A stretch of DNA of 48,738 nucleotides. Source: Haliea sp. (GTDB taxonomy: Bacteria; Pseudomonadota; Gammaproteobacteria; Pseudomonadales; Halieaceae). The stretch covers positions 5,052 through 53,789 of the forward strand of contig JANQUV010000131.1 of assembly GCA_030730585.1 (NCBI GenBank). The letters run 5' to 3'. Shown here piece after piece: positions 8,124 through 16,951 of the stretch (the first letter of the stretch is position 1; every line of letters begins with the position of its first letter). Made by a program: the position numbers and the translations under genes. Under the pieces are notes generated by a model, which was not told the origin of the DNA, ran no database searches, and saw nothing but the letters and a program-made list of their open reading frames with translations.

Positions 8124-9752
8124 TTATCCAGCGCGCCTGTTGAACTCGAGTTCAGGGAAGCCAGCGTCCACCGATTCTCGCATTTTGTCGTAGTACACGT
8201 TGGCTCCGCCGAAGTAAATCAACACGCGCGGTGGTTTATCTGCGAGGTTGGCACCCATCATCCATGAGTTGACCTTATCGCCCTGCGACATCAGCGTCTG
8301 CTCATGAATTTCAGCAGTATGTGCAGTCCAGGCGTCTTCGGCATCCTGGCGCGGTGTAAAGGTGTCGTAGCCTTCCTGCTCCATTTTCTGAATGCAGTCC
8401 TTGATCCAGATGGCATTCTGTTCGATGGAAGTTGGCAGGTTGGCAAACGGCGCTTGCGGGCCGGTCACCACGAACATGTTGGGGAAGTCCGCGACACACA
8501 CGCCCATGATGGACTTGGAGACTTTTTGCCACTTCTCGCGCAGGCTTTGGCCGCTCAGGCCTCGAATGGGGAAGGCTTCCAGTGCGCCCGTATAGGCTTT
8601 AAAGCCAGTGGCCAGTACGATGATGTCGAACTCGTAGTGATTCTCGGTTGTGCTGATCCCGCTCTCGGTAATTTCGACGATGGGTTCGCGGTCTGCAATA
8701 TCGACCAGGTGCACGTTGTCGCGGCTGTACGCCTCAAGGTAGCCGTGGTCTAGCGGCGGGCGTTTGGCAAACAAGGGATACTCACCGGGTTTGGGCACCA
8801 GCAACTCGGCGACGCGCGGATCTTCAATACGCTCTTTCATCTTGTTAATGATGAATTCGGAGGCCATCAGGTTAGCTTCCGGGCTTGCGAGCAGGTCTTC
8901 GAAGGTCTCGAAAACCCAGCGGAAGCTGCCCGTCCATTTTTCCTCAAAAATACGCTGACGTTCTTCCGCCGGTGTATCGACAGCCATGCGACCTTCGGCG
9001 GTATCGAAGGCCATGCCGAAAATATGGTTACGACACTTGGCCACAATTTCGTCGTAATTTTCTTTAATGTCTTTTTCCCACTCAGGTGTCATGGGCTGCT
9101 GCATGGCGGGCAGGATGAAATTGGGGGTGCGGTGGAAGACGGTGACGCTGGCGGCTGTTTTCGCCATGACGGGTAGCATCTGTACCGTTGTCGCACCTGC
9201 GCCAATAATGCCCACACGCTTGCCAGCGTATTCGATCCCTTCGGGCCAGCGAGAGGAGTGGAAGAGTGGGCCTTTGAAAGTGTCCATGCCTTTGGTTTTG
9301 GGGATGACAGGTTCAGAAATCATGCCCATGCTGCTGATAAAGTACTTGCAGGTGAACGTGTCGCCACCGCCGGTGGTTACTCGCCATAAGCCTGTGTCTT
9401 TTTGATATTCGGCGCCGACGATTTCGGTGTTCAGTTGGATATGCGGCCACATGTCGCACTTGTCGGCAACAAAGTGCATGTAGCTGTGGGTTTCTTTCCA
9501 ATCGGGATAGCGCTGCGTCCAGGACCACTCCTGCAACAGCTCCTTGGAGAAGGTCAGGCAATAGTAGTAGCTCTCGCTGTCGGTCATGGCGCCCGGGTAG
9601 CGGTTCCAGGTCCAGGTACCGCCGATGTCAGTGGCGCGGTCGAACACCCGGATGGAAAGGCCTGCGTCACGCAGGTAGTGGATCAGTGCGAGGCCGGCAA
9701 AGCCGGCACCAACCGCAATGGCATCGAAATCAGGTTGCTGCTGGGTGGGCAT
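8124..9752 (-). CDS. Flavin-binding Baeyer-Villiger-type monooxygenase
   Basis: A 542-residue cytoplasmic FAD/NADPH enzyme. The FAD-site GAGFAG is at residues 15-20. GGTWTWNRYPG followed by a D is at 44-57, and the type I Baeyer-Villiger fingerprint FKGPLFHSSRWP is at 159-170. The NADPH-site GAGATT is at 184-189, followed by LATGFKAYTG. Such enzymes insert oxygen next to a ketone, including in cyclic or steroid ketones; the substrate here is unknown. The ATG at 9752 is chosen over one five codons upstream because GAGGAA lies about eight bases before it. A promoter-like pair lies about 150 bp upstream. Confidence 0.92.
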   Translation of the reverse strand: MPTQQQPDFDAIAVGAGFAGLALIHYLRDAGLSIRVFDRATDIGGTWTWNRYPGAMTDSESYYYCLTFSKELLQEWSWTQRYPDWKETHSYMHFVADKCDMWPHIQLNTEIVGAEYQKDTGLWRVTTGGGDTFTCKYFISSMGMISEPVIPKTKGMDTFKGPLFHSSRWPEGIEYAGKRVGIIGAGATTVQMLPVMAKTAASVTVFHRTPNFILPAMQQPMTPEWEKDIKENYDEIVAKCRNHIFGMAFDTAEGRMAVDTPAEERQRIFEEKWTGSFRWVFETFEDLLASPEANLMASEFIINKMKERIEDPRVAELLVPKPGEYPLFAKRPPLDHGYLEAYSRDNVHLVDIADREPIVEITESGISTTENHYEFDIIVLATGFKAYTGALEAFPIRGLSGQSLREKWQKVSKSIMGVCVADFPNMFVVTGPQAPFANLPTSIEQNAIWIKDCIQKMEQEGYDTFTPRQDAEDAWTAHTAEIHEQTLMSQGDKVNSWMMGANLADKPPRVLIYFGGANVYYDKMRESVDAGFPELEFNRRAG

Positions 9753-10083
9753 AGCTGTGTTCCTCATGTTATAAAAATAGTGCCGCTAGTGTGACTGCGT
9801 GAACCCCCTTTGCATCAGGCTTTGGCGGGTGCGGCAGTGTGTGCTTCCAGGTTCGACAGGTGGCCCGACCGATGCCTCGCTCTGCCGTCGCAGGTTCACC
9901 TGAGTATACTTGCTAGATGCAAACAATCAAATATCGCAAAGCATGGTATCTGCGTTATAGATTCTCCACAAGAGTTGGGTTTACCTGCAGGACAGCCTTG
10001 GGGAGCGCAGTTGCACGGGCACCGCAAAGATCGGCCTCACCAGAGTGGCAGCCGTTGTTCTGAATACTGTCGAAGTTTTTGTT
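9753..10083. other. 331-bp intergenic stretch
   Basis: No convincing gene is seen here. Open frames crossing it lack family resemblance and have no good ribosome-binding site. The only supported content is a reverse-strand promoter candidate at 9903-9930 and a leader of about 150 bp ahead of the Baeyer-Villiger gene. No tRNA or stable RNA was recognised. Confidence 0.5.
9903..9930 (-). promoter_or_regulatory. Sigma70-type promoter candidate for the Baeyer-Villiger gene
   Basis: Read on the reverse strand: TTGATT (9925-9930), a 16-base spacer, and TATACT (9903-9908). It points towards the start at 9752 and would give a leader of about 145 bases. Confidence 0.42.
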
Positions 10084-10299
10084 TTATGGGGGGGCGCGCG
10101 CCGCCAGTAATACTGTCCAGGGTTTACCAACGAGGCCTGAGATCTCAACCAGGCCCGCCTGAGCAAGTACGCGGGCCAAGCCTGTGCTGTCCAGTTGCAC
10201 CACCGATTGCCCGCCGTCCGGAAAGCGCAGCTGCACAGCGCATGCGGCTTCGCCGTCGTGCGTTGGTGTCAATTGTACCTTGCTGACAATGGCAGCCAT
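10084..10299 (-). CDS. Hypothetical 71-residue protein
   Basis: Not recognised. The predicted product (MAAIVSKVQLTP...) looks like a small mainly beta-strand protein with alternating hydrophobic residues (AACAVQLRFPDG, SVVQLD) and a final AARAPP. There are no Cys pairs, no signal peptide and no membrane helix. It lies 49 bp after the LysM-like small gene on the same strand, third behind the amidohydrolase, so it is probably in that transcript. AGTAGG immediately before the ATG is a weak, closely spaced ribosome site. It could be a spurious frame; codon composition resembles neighbouring genes by eye. Confidence 0.5.
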   Translation of the reverse strand: MAAIVSKVQLTPTHDGEAACAVQLRFPDGGQSVVQLDSTGLARVLAQAGLVEISGLVGKPWTVLLAARAPP

Positions 10300-10348
10300 G
10301 CCTACTGTCTTGAGCTTAGGGGCCCGCTGTGTCGCGTGGTTTTAGCGA

Positions 10349-10558
10349 TCACGCCGGCGGCGGCCCGGTAAATACGATATCGGAACAGGTCAACATGGCC
10401 GGTGCCGGCCGAAAGACCAAGTACAGGTTCCAGCTCTGCAAGTCGGCAACAGCTTCTTCAACTGAGCGTTCGGGGAAGGCGCGTGCGGCGATGCTCTGCC
10501 AGTTATCGCCCTCATTTGGGTAGGTCCAGGGTCGCACGGGTGGAATGATGGGGTGCAT
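10349..10558 (-). CDS. Small LysM-like protein
   Basis: A 69-residue protein starting MHPIIPP. The pattern GDNWQSIAARAF, then a helix, then LYLVFRPAPAMLTCSDIVFTGPP follows the beta-alpha-alpha-beta layout of a LysM domain (a hydrophobic strand, SIA helix, LxxGDxI-like strand). This is a tentative fold guess from spacing alone. No signal peptide is present, so a cell-wall role is not supported. It begins 22 bp after the amidohydrolase stop with AGGAT about 12 bases upstream of the ATG, consistent with one transcript. A longer in-frame start exists but would lie inside the amidohydrolase gene and is rejected. Confidence 0.55.
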   Translation of the reverse strand: MHPIIPPVRPWTYPNEGDNWQSIAARAFPERSVEEAVADLQSWNLYLVFRPAPAMLTCSDIVFTGPPPA

Positions 10559-10580
10559 GCAATGTGTATCCTGTGTACGT

Positions 10581-12284
10581 TTAGGCGGCCTTTTGGCGTG
10601 TTGCAGATACCAGTTGTCCAGCGCGCGCTTCGGTATAGCCTTGTTGGGCCGAGTAGGTGGCAATGCCGTTGACAAACACCTGCTCTATGCCCACAGCTCG
10701 GCGTAAAAAGCGGTAGCCTTCGCCGGGCAAGTCGGCTACGGCAATCTCGGGCCCGCGGTCGATAGTGTTTGGATCAAACAGTACCAGGTCCGCTGCCAGC
10801 CCGGGTTGAATGCGTCCGCGGTCGTTTGCGAGGCCCCAATTATCGGCTACCTGCCCGGTGAGCTTGTACACAGCCTGCTCGAGGGTGAGGGCACCGGCAT
10901 CACGCACGAAACGACTGAAAAAGTACCCGGTGTCGCCGTAGGTGGCAAAGCGGGTGACGTGAGCACCGCCATCGCCAGAGCCAATCTGCACCAGCGGATC
11001 GGTGATTGGGCCGACAATCCTTTCCAGGTTGTTGTGCCCAACCGAGATTGCGCTGAAACGGGTCAGCAGGTCTTCCTCAACTGCGAGGTCGAGCATGAGC
11101 TCTACCGGGTCGCAGCCGAGCTCCTCAGCGATGTCTCGCAAGCGTCTGCCCTCCAAGGGCTTGTTGTGCTCGAGGTGGCAACGGCTCACGATAAAATCTG
11201 GGAAATGGACTTCCATCGCGATCGGTTGCATACCGTTGTAGGCTTCGTCCACCAGTTGACGCCGCAACTCGGGGTCCTGGAAGTCGCGCAGGGTCTCTGC
11301 AGCAGGTTTCAGGATGGTAGCCCACCACGTGGGACGTGAGCTGAACACCGATGTGGGAACGTCGAACTCAAAGGTTACATCAATAGGACGGGTTTGCATT
11401 TGTGGTACCACCCGCGCGCCGTTGGCCACCTGTAAGCGCACCCGCGCCAGTGCCCGGCTGACGAGGTCGGGTGTGGCGTTGGAGTCGAACAGCGGTGAGA
11501 AAGTCACGGTGATATTGTGCCGGCGAGACAGGTCTCCCAGGATATCAATGCGTGTGCAGAGCAGGTCCGGGTCCCAGAACTCGGGGACGACCTGCATCAC
11601 GGCACCGTATTCGCCCAATACCGCGCATAACGCGCTCAGCTCTTCCGGTGAGGCCAGGCGGCAGGGCACTGGGCGGTGTTCGTGGTCAATGTCGACCCAG
11701 CTGGTGCTTAGCCCGAGCGCGCCGGCATCCAGGCATTCACGTAGCAATTCTTGCATTGCGGTGATTTCCGCAACGCTTGCACAGCGCTCACGTGCTGCGT
11801 CGCCCATCACCCAAAGCCTGAGCATACTGTGGCCGGCAAGGGTGGCAACATTAATGCCAATATGGCTGCGGAAGGCGGTCAAATAGTCAGCGAAGGTTTC
11901 CCAGTTCCAGCGCATACCTGCATCAAACGCGGCTGCAGGCATTTCTTCAATTTGCCTGAATACGGCGCCCACAAAGGCACGGTGTTCCGCTCGCACAGGC
12001 GCCATAGTCAACGAGCAGTTGCCGTTGATGACAGTGGTAATGCCGTGTTCCAATGATGGCGTGGCTAAGCCGTCCCAGGTGATTTGGGCATCGAAATGGG
12101 TGTGAGAGTCAATGAAGCCCGGTGCCAGTGCCAAACCTTTTGCGTCAATTACGGTGACAGCGCCACCGTCCAGGCGGGTGCCCACGGCGGTAATACGGCC
12201 ATCGTCTATTGCTACTTCTCCGCAGTAGGCGGGGGCCCCTGTGCCGTCGCAGATAAGAGCATTACGTATTTTAAGCTGATGCAT
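10581..12284 (-). CDS. N-acyl-D-amino-acid deacylase-type amidohydrolase
   Basis: A 567-residue member of the amidohydrolase superfamily, D-aminoacylase group. LAPGFIDSHTHFD supplies the first metal-binding histidines, GNCSLTMAPV is the family GNCxxxxAP signature, and GSGDGGAHV near the C-terminus carries the catalytic Asp region. It ends in GLAADLVLFDPNTI, the usual closing beta-sandwich. Family members hydrolyse N-acyl-D-amino acids, D-hydantoins or related amides with zinc; the substrate is not predictable. AAGGAG lies seven bases before the ATG. Two small genes follow on the same strand. It is divergent from an AraC regulator whose upstream region carries 13-bp direct repeats, so that regulator may control it. 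Confidence 0.9.
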   Translation of the reverse strand: MHQLKIRNALICDGTGAPAYCGEVAIDDGRITAVGTRLDGGAVTVIDAKGLALAPGFIDSHTHFDAQITWDGLATPSLEHGITTVINGNCSLTMAPVRAEHRAFVGAVFRQIEEMPAAAFDAGMRWNWETFADYLTAFRSHIGINVATLAGHSMLRLWVMGDAARERCASVAEITAMQELLRECLDAGALGLSTSWVDIDHEHRPVPCRLASPEELSALCAVLGEYGAVMQVVPEFWDPDLLCTRIDILGDLSRRHNITVTFSPLFDSNATPDLVSRALARVRLQVANGARVVPQMQTRPIDVTFEFDVPTSVFSSRPTWWATILKPAAETLRDFQDPELRRQLVDEAYNGMQPIAMEVHFPDFIVSRCHLEHNKPLEGRRLRDIAEELGCDPVELMLDLAVEEDLLTRFSAISVGHNNLERIVGPITDPLVQIGSGDGGAHVTRFATYGDTGYFFSRFVRDAGALTLEQAVYKLTGQVADNWGLANDRGRIQPGLAADLVLFDPNTIDRGPEIAVADLPGEGYRFLRRAVGIEQVFVNGIATYSAQQGYTEARAGQLVSATRQKAA

Positions 12285-12435
12285 GGTGAGTTCTCCTTAT
12301 CAACGCCGACTGTAAGCGGCTTGCCGGTATGAGAACATATCAAATCGAGCGGAGCATATGGATGATCGCCCTTAAACAGTATTACCGATCCGGCGTGTAG
12401 ATCCCTACGGCTGGCATCGCGATTTTCTACTGCGA

Positions 12436-12461
12436 TGGGCTATCGCGATGGACTATCGCGT
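12436..12461. repeat. 13-bp tandem direct repeat, candidate AraC operator
   Basis: TGGGCTATCGCGA (12436-12448) is followed directly by TGGACTATCGCGT (12449-12461), 11 of 13 identical. The preceding 13 bases (12423-12435) match the first copy at 8 of 13 positions, possibly a decayed third copy. AraC-family proteins often bind direct repeats. The site lies 54 bp before the araC-type start, in the divergent region shared with the amidohydrolase. Confidence 0.5.
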
Positions 12462-12515
12462 GACTCTCAGGCGCAGGGTAAACTGGCGGCTTGGTTTTTA
12501 TAGGTAGTACAGGAC

Positions 12516-13652
12516 GTGACTGACGACGACAGCGTTGCACCAGATGCATTGGTCTCTCTTGCTGAAGCACTGGTGGCTGCGCTGCTATCGGAGGACGCCG
12601 AGACCGCGTTTGTGGAGGAAACCCGTCAATTCGTTGACCAGCTGGGCGACACGCTGACGCTGCCCGTCAGCGAAATGATCAGTATTGATCAGCTTGGCCA
12701 ACAGGCCCGTCGTGAATTGTTGGAAGAGACATTGCACGATTTGGGTTTGAATTTGCGCTCGCTGGACTGGTCTTCGCAGCCTCTTCTGGCCCGCGAGTTT
12801 CAGAACAGAATCTGGTTACATTTGTACCGCCGTTTTCTGAGCGCCTATCAGGTGGTTAGCAGTCATATTGAATTGTTGCCGCCGCCCGCTGAGGAGTACC
12901 CGCGCCCGCTTTACAGTCCACCTGAATCCTGGCTGTTGCTGTTTGCCGAGAGCGGATCCTGTCGCGTGCTGCATCCCAGTGGCGATGTTGTGTTGGGCAA
13001 CAACGGCCCGGCGTTGTTGCTATTGCCGCCGGAAGCGGAGGTTGTGTTATGCCGCGGCTCGGATACAGGCAGTTGCAGCGTGTTTAGCAGTGCCTTTTTT
13101 CCGCCCCAGCGCTGGATGCAATGGCTGGGCAAGAGCGATCGTGAAGAAGCACCGCGCGCGCTGCCTGTTGCGGATACGCAGATTTCAGCCTACCTGTCGG
13201 AATCGTTCCGACGTATTATCGATATTGCACATTCCACTGCCCAAAGTGGCAGAGCGCTGCACCTGAATCTGCTGGAACACATACTGCTCTTGCGCAATGA
13301 ATTGATACCGCGCAGCGATGACGCGGGATTGGATCGCCGTGTGCTGGCGGCACGCGATTTCCTGCTGGCACACTACCGCGAGAAAACCACGGTGGAACAG
13401 GTGGCCAACGCCGCCGGTGCCGCCCCATCCACGTTGACCGCTTTATTTAAAAGCCAGATGGGCGAAAATCTGATGCGCTGGCGAGACCAGCTGCGCATGC
13501 GGCGCGCGCGTGAGCTGCTGCAGGGCAGCGATGTGCCGATCAAGGTGATCGCGGCGGAAGTTGGCTACGATGACCCGATGTTTTTCTCCCGGCGCTTTAA
13601 GCAGCTGACGGGTTGGTCACCCTCTCAAGTCCGCAGCGGCAGCACGCACTGA
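12516..13652 (+). CDS. AraC-family transcriptional regulator
   Basis: A 378-residue regulator. The C-terminal AraC DNA-binding domain (about 270-372) has both helix-turn-helices: KTTVEQVANAAGAAPSTLTALFKSQMG, given here as its visible halves around VEQVANAAG and LTALFKSQMG, and then IKVIAAEVGYDDPMFFSRRF with GWSPSQVR closing. The N-terminal 260 residues are a ligand-binding region with a beta-rich centre (SWLLLFAESG to LLLLPPEAEVVL) and unknown ligand. The GTG at 12516 is the only plausible start by length; the Shine-Dalgarno is poor (AGGTAG about 10 bases upstream). It probably regulates the divergent amidohydrolase operon or the Coq4-like gene downstream. Confidence 0.85.
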   Translation: MTDDDSVAPDALVSLAEALVAALLSEDAETAFVEETRQFVDQLGDTLTLPVSEMISIDQLGQQARRELLEETLHDLGLNLRSLDWSSQPLLAREFQNRIWLHLYRRFLSAYQVVSSHIELLPPPAEEYPRPLYSPPESWLLLFAESGSCRVLHPSGDVVLGNNGPALLLLPPEAEVVLCRGSDTGSCSVFSSAFFPPQRWMQWLGKSDREEAPRALPVADTQISAYLSESFRRIIDIAHSTAQSGRALHLNLLEHILLLRNELIPRSDDAGLDRRVLAARDFLLAHYREKTTVEQVANAAGAAPSTLTALFKSQMGENLMRWRDQLRMRRARELLQGSDVPIKVIAAEVGYDDPMFFSRRFKQLTGWSPSQVRSGSTH

Positions 13653-13774
13653 GTACTCACGTTTTTGGTGTTAGGCAATTGTGCAATGGCTCCGGCGTAT
13701 TCTCCATTCCACCTTGTGTAACGCTGCTCTCTAATGGTGCCATAACGAAAACTGCAGCGCTTCAAGGAGCTCCA

Positions 13775-14608
13775 ATGACCGATGTTCCAAGTTACACCGC
13801 CAACCAACGCCTACTGGATCCTCAGCGCCTGGGTACAAGCACCATGCTCAGCAGCACGTCCAAATATCTTAACCACCCGCGCTTGCGCCATTGGGTGGCG
13901 GTGGAGTCGCTGCGCCGTAACGGCCCGGATATGGACCATTACGGTGGCCCGATGGAAATCATCGATATCTTCCGTGACCTGGACGATATTGACGAGATCA
14001 ACCGTTTGTTTGGTGAGGCGCGAGCGCGCGATGCGGCTCTGGATGCGTGGTTTGAGGCGCGCTTCCTGGTGCCTCACGATCTCGATGCGCTGGCCACTCT
14101 GCCCGAGGGCACGCTGGGCCGTGAGTACCAGAAAATGCTCGCGGAGCAGGGGTTGCAGGCCGATTTTCTGCCCTTTGAAAGCACCGCCACCGATTACGAT
14201 TATTTCCACCGCCGCCATAGCCAGACGCATGACATCGAGCACTTGGTCGTTGGCTACCGCTTCGATCCGCTGGGCGAATTCGCGTTGATAGCGGCTCGTC
14301 ACACTAATCTGCTCAAGGCTCTGGGGCAGGAACTCGGGGAGCACATTTCCGTGGTGTCGAACCTGCTGGTGGCGACCGGTATCGCTCGTTTCGGCTGCCA
14401 CTACCCCCATTTGTTGCCACCTCTCTACAAGGCATTGGGGGAGGGTAACCGTATAGGCGAAGCCATCAATACACCGCTGTTTATGCCTCGCTATGAAGAT
14501 ATGTTCGAGTGGCAGGTGGCTGAGGTCCGTGAGCATCTCGGGGTGGTGCACGGGCCGAACTACGAAGACACAATGTGGTCGCTGGGCGAGTATTTTGACG
14601 CTGCGTGA
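13775..14608 (+). CDS. Coq4-like protein
   Basis: A 277-residue protein carrying the Coq4 metal motif exactly: H152-D153-x-x-H156 followed by 11 residues and E168. Coq4 proteins take part in coenzyme Q biosynthesis in eukaryotes and some bacteria, binding zinc or another metal and scaffolding or decarboxylating ring intermediates. In gammaproteobacteria, Coq4-like proteins are usually accessory and of unproven function. The start at 13775 has AAGGAG six bases upstream; a 54-codon extension would overlap the AraC gene and is rejected. It lies 122 bp after the AraC regulator on the same strand. No other quinone genes are nearby. Confidence 0.8.
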   Translation: MTDVPSYTANQRLLDPQRLGTSTMLSSTSKYLNHPRLRHWVAVESLRRNGPDMDHYGGPMEIIDIFRDLDDIDEINRLFGEARARDAALDAWFEARFLVPHDLDALATLPEGTLGREYQKMLAEQGLQADFLPFESTATDYDYFHRRHSQTHDIEHLVVGYRFDPLGEFALIAARHTNLLKALGQELGEHISVVSNLLVATGIARFGCHYPHLLPPLYKALGEGNRIGEAINTPLFMPRYEDMFEWQVAEVREHLGVVHGPNYEDTMWSLGEYFDAA

Positions 14609-14643
14609 ATGAGCTTTTGTCCTGATAAAAATCAGTTCTGCGC

Positions 14644-14669
14644 GCGCCCGGTAGTGTGCCGGCGGGCGC
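14644..14669. terminator. GC-rich hairpin after the Coq4-like gene
   Basis: GCGCCCG (14644-14650) pairs with CGGGCGC (14663-14669) across a 12-base loop. A T-run (TTTTT) comes about 20 bases later, before the ammonium transporter. This may be a terminator or attenuator; the distance to the T-run makes it weak. Confidence 0.35.
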
Positions 14670-14709
14670 AGGTATGTAATACTTCGGGTTTTTGACTGTG
14701 AAAATAATT

Positions 14710-16020
14710 ATGATGTCACGTGCTTTGCGTTCTTCGTTATTGTGTTCTCTTTTCCTGATGCCTGCGCCCGCTAGTTGGGCCTCCGATGTGAGCGGGGCGG
14801 ATACCTCTTGGATGCTGACAGCTACGGCGCTCGTGCTGTTTATGACCTTGCCCGGGTTGTCGCTTTTTTACGCGGGTTTGGTGCGAGTGCGCAACGTGCT
14901 CTCTGTCTTGATGCAGTGCTTTGCTCTCACGGCTTTGATGTCCCTGCTTTGGTTTGTTGCCGGTTACACTCTCGCCTTTGGTTCCGCGGGCGTAGAGCAG
15001 GGCCCCTGGTTAGGTGACTTTGGCAACCTGTTTTTGGCGGGCGTTGCCATTGACAGTAGCTCAGGCACTATCCCGGAATCGCTGTTTGTCATGTTCCAGA
15101 TGACGTTTGCCGTCATTACCCCCGCGTTAATCGTTGGCGCTTTTGCTGAGCGGATCCGCTTTTCTTCCATGCTGGCTTTTAGTGCGGCCTGGATGTTGCT
15201 GGTCTATGCGCCAGTCTGTCACTGGGTGTGGGGTGGCGGTTGGCTTGGCTCGCTGGGCCTGCAGGATTTTGCAGGGGGTACGGTGGTGCACATCACCGCC
15301 GCGGTTGCCGCTCTGGTGGCAGCCATCATGCTGGGCCCGCGGCGGGGGTTTGGCAGTGTTGCAATGCCGCCGCATAACTTGACCATGACGGTAACCGGTG
15401 CCGGAATGCTCTGGGTGGGCTGGTTTGGGTTCAATGCGGGGTCGGCCGTTGCCGCTGACAGCAGCGCCGCGATGGCTATGCTGGTGACGCACTTGTCAGC
15501 TGCCTGCGGCTCCCTCGCCTGGATGACAATGGAATGGATGCGCCACGGTAAGCCCTCGGTGCTCGGCATTGTCACTGGCATGGTGGCAGGCCTCGGTACT
15601 ATAACGCCGGCAGCTGGATCTGTGGGTCCCGCCGCAGCTGTGGTGATCGGGCTCACAGCGGGTGTAGTATGCTATTTTGCAACCATTACCTTGAAGAACC
15701 GATTCAAAATTGACGACAGTCTTGATGTATTCCCAGTGCATGGTGTGGGGGGTATTTTAGGAACACTGCTGGCGGGGGTGTTTTGTTCTCCAAACCTGGG
15801 TATTTTCAGCGGCAATGGTTTTTCCGAGGGGGTCAGTTCGATCGCTGGCCAGCTCGCGGTGCAGGCAACCGGTGTTGTGGCGGTCTTTGCCTATACAGCG
15901 GTGGTGAGCCTCATACTTTTCAAGCTGGTTGACATGTTTATCGGGTTGCGGGTTGACGCCGAAGAGGAGAACGTGGGCCTCGACCTCGTGTTGCATGACG
16001 AACGTGGCTACGATTTGTAG
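14710..16020 (+). CDS. amtB: Ammonium transporter (Amt family)
   Basis: A 436-residue inner-membrane ammonium channel with a signal-like first segment ending near PASWAS and eleven predicted transmembrane helices. Family motifs include GLSLFYAGLVRVRNVL, the pore His region GGTVVHITAAVAAL, FGFNAGSA and the second pore His in HGVGGILGTLLAG. It imports ammonium and normally forms a trimer gated by GlnK. The start is uncertain: TTG 14692 and GTG 14698 are in frame and none has a good Shine-Dalgarno; the first ATG is given. No glnK adjoins it, unlike the common glnK-amtB pair, so its PII partner must be elsewhere. It converges with the hydrolase at 16031, only 10 bp apart. Confidence 0.93.
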   Translation: MMSRALRSSLLCSLFLMPAPASWASDVSGADTSWMLTATALVLFMTLPGLSLFYAGLVRVRNVLSVLMQCFALTALMSLLWFVAGYTLAFGSAGVEQGPWLGDFGNLFLAGVAIDSSSGTIPESLFVMFQMTFAVITPALIVGAFAERIRFSSMLAFSAAWMLLVYAPVCHWVWGGGWLGSLGLQDFAGGTVVHITAAVAALVAAIMLGPRRGFGSVAMPPHNLTMTVTGAGMLWVGWFGFNAGSAVAADSSAAMAMLVTHLSAACGSLAWMTMEWMRHGKPSVLGIVTGMVAGLGTITPAAGSVGPAAAVVIGLTAGVVCYFATITLKNRFKIDDSLDVFPVHGVGGILGTLLAGVFCSPNLGIFSGNGFSEGVSSIAGQLAVQATGVVAVFAYTAVVSLILFKLVDMFIGLRVDAEEENVGLDLVLHDERGYDL

Positions 16021-16030
16021 TCAGGACGCC

Positions 16031-16951
16031 TCACCTCGAATGGACGAGGTCAGCGTGTTCCGCGTGTAAGGTGCGCACCAAAAAGGCTGTTTCGTCCCTC
16101 GCAACCTCATTGAACACAGGTTCGACGTAGACGCCAAAGTGCCCGCAGTCGTAACTCGCTATCTCTGCATGCGGCGCCAGAGCCGCGGCTTCACGGATGG
16201 TTGAAGGTGAAATGAAGGCGTCCTGTTCCGCGATGGTGTAGTGAATGGGACATTGAATACTGCCGGCTTGTTTGCCCGGCTTATAGCTGGCTAATTGAAA
16301 CACGAAGCGCGCCGCCACCCGGTTACGCCAGCCTGAGTCGGCAGGCGTGATGCTGGCTATGCCTGCAGCTGCGCCTGGGGAGGTCATGGCTGCGTGATCA
16401 TCTGGGTCACCGATGGCCTGAATATAGTGCGGGGTAAGCCCGAGTAATCCGCGCAGGCTGTCTTTAACTGCGCTAAGCAGTAGCCAAAGGGTTTTACTGA
16501 GAGGGATTTTTTGCTGCGGTTTTTCTGCCCAGCAAAATGGAATTTGCGCGACCACGGCGGCGATGCGGTGATCTACGGCTGCGATGGCCTGCACATGTGC
16601 ACCGCCAAAGGAGGTGCCCCACAATGCGATACGCTCTGGATCGATGTCGGGTTGCTCGCGCAGTGTTTTGATCGCTGCCTTCCAGTCTTCCAGCTGGTGC
16701 TGCACGCTCAGTAGCTGTCGTGGCTCACCATCGCTGGCCCCAAAGTGGCGATAGTCGAATAGCAGCACGCCGATACCCGCTGCAGCGAAGGCTTCAGCAT
16801 AGGCGTTCAGCCCTTGGTCGCGAACGGCGGTAAAACCGTGCGCCATCACCACGCCGGGCACAGTGCCCGTGCCTTCAGGCCGGTAAAGCCAGGCGGAGCA
16901 GTGGTCACCGCCGCTGACAAAGGTGATTCCTGCCCGGGAAAACGTGGTCAT
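16031..16951 (-). CDS. Alpha/beta hydrolase
   Basis: A 306-residue cytoplasmic alpha/beta-hydrolase. The oxyanion-side motif MAHGF is at 36-40 and the nucleophile elbow G112-T-S114-F-G116. The acid is likely in AEQDAFISPS, and the catalytic His in YDCGHFGVY. It resembles the dienelactone hydrolase/acetyl xylan esterase-type group that hydrolyses esters or lactones. The start overlaps the stop of the upstream flavin monooxygenase by four bases (ATGA), so translation is coupled. A monooxygenase making esters or lactones followed by an ester hydrolase is a coherent pair, though no substrate can be named. Confidence 0.88.
   Translation of the reverse strand: MTTFSRAGITFVSGGDHCSAWLYRPEGTGTVPGVVMAHGFTAVRDQGLNAYAEAFAAAGIGVLLFDYRHFGASDGEPRQLLSVQHQLEDWKAAIKTLREQPDIDPERIALWGTSFGGAHVQAIAAVDHRIAAVVAQIPFCWAEKPQQKIPLSKTLWLLLSAVKDSLRGLLGLTPHYIQAIGDPDDHAAMTSPGAAAGIASITPADSGWRNRVAARFVFQLASYKPGKQAGSIQCPIHYTIAEQDAFISPSTIREAAALAPHAEIASYDCGHFGVYVEPVFNEVARDETAFLVRTLHAEHADLVHSR

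Noticed and set aside
9810-10286. 158-codon forward frame in the gap before the amidohydrolase operon
   Set aside because: Overlaps the 71-residue gene antisense; composition is Cys/Arg/Pro-rich, no ribosome site and no recognisable family.
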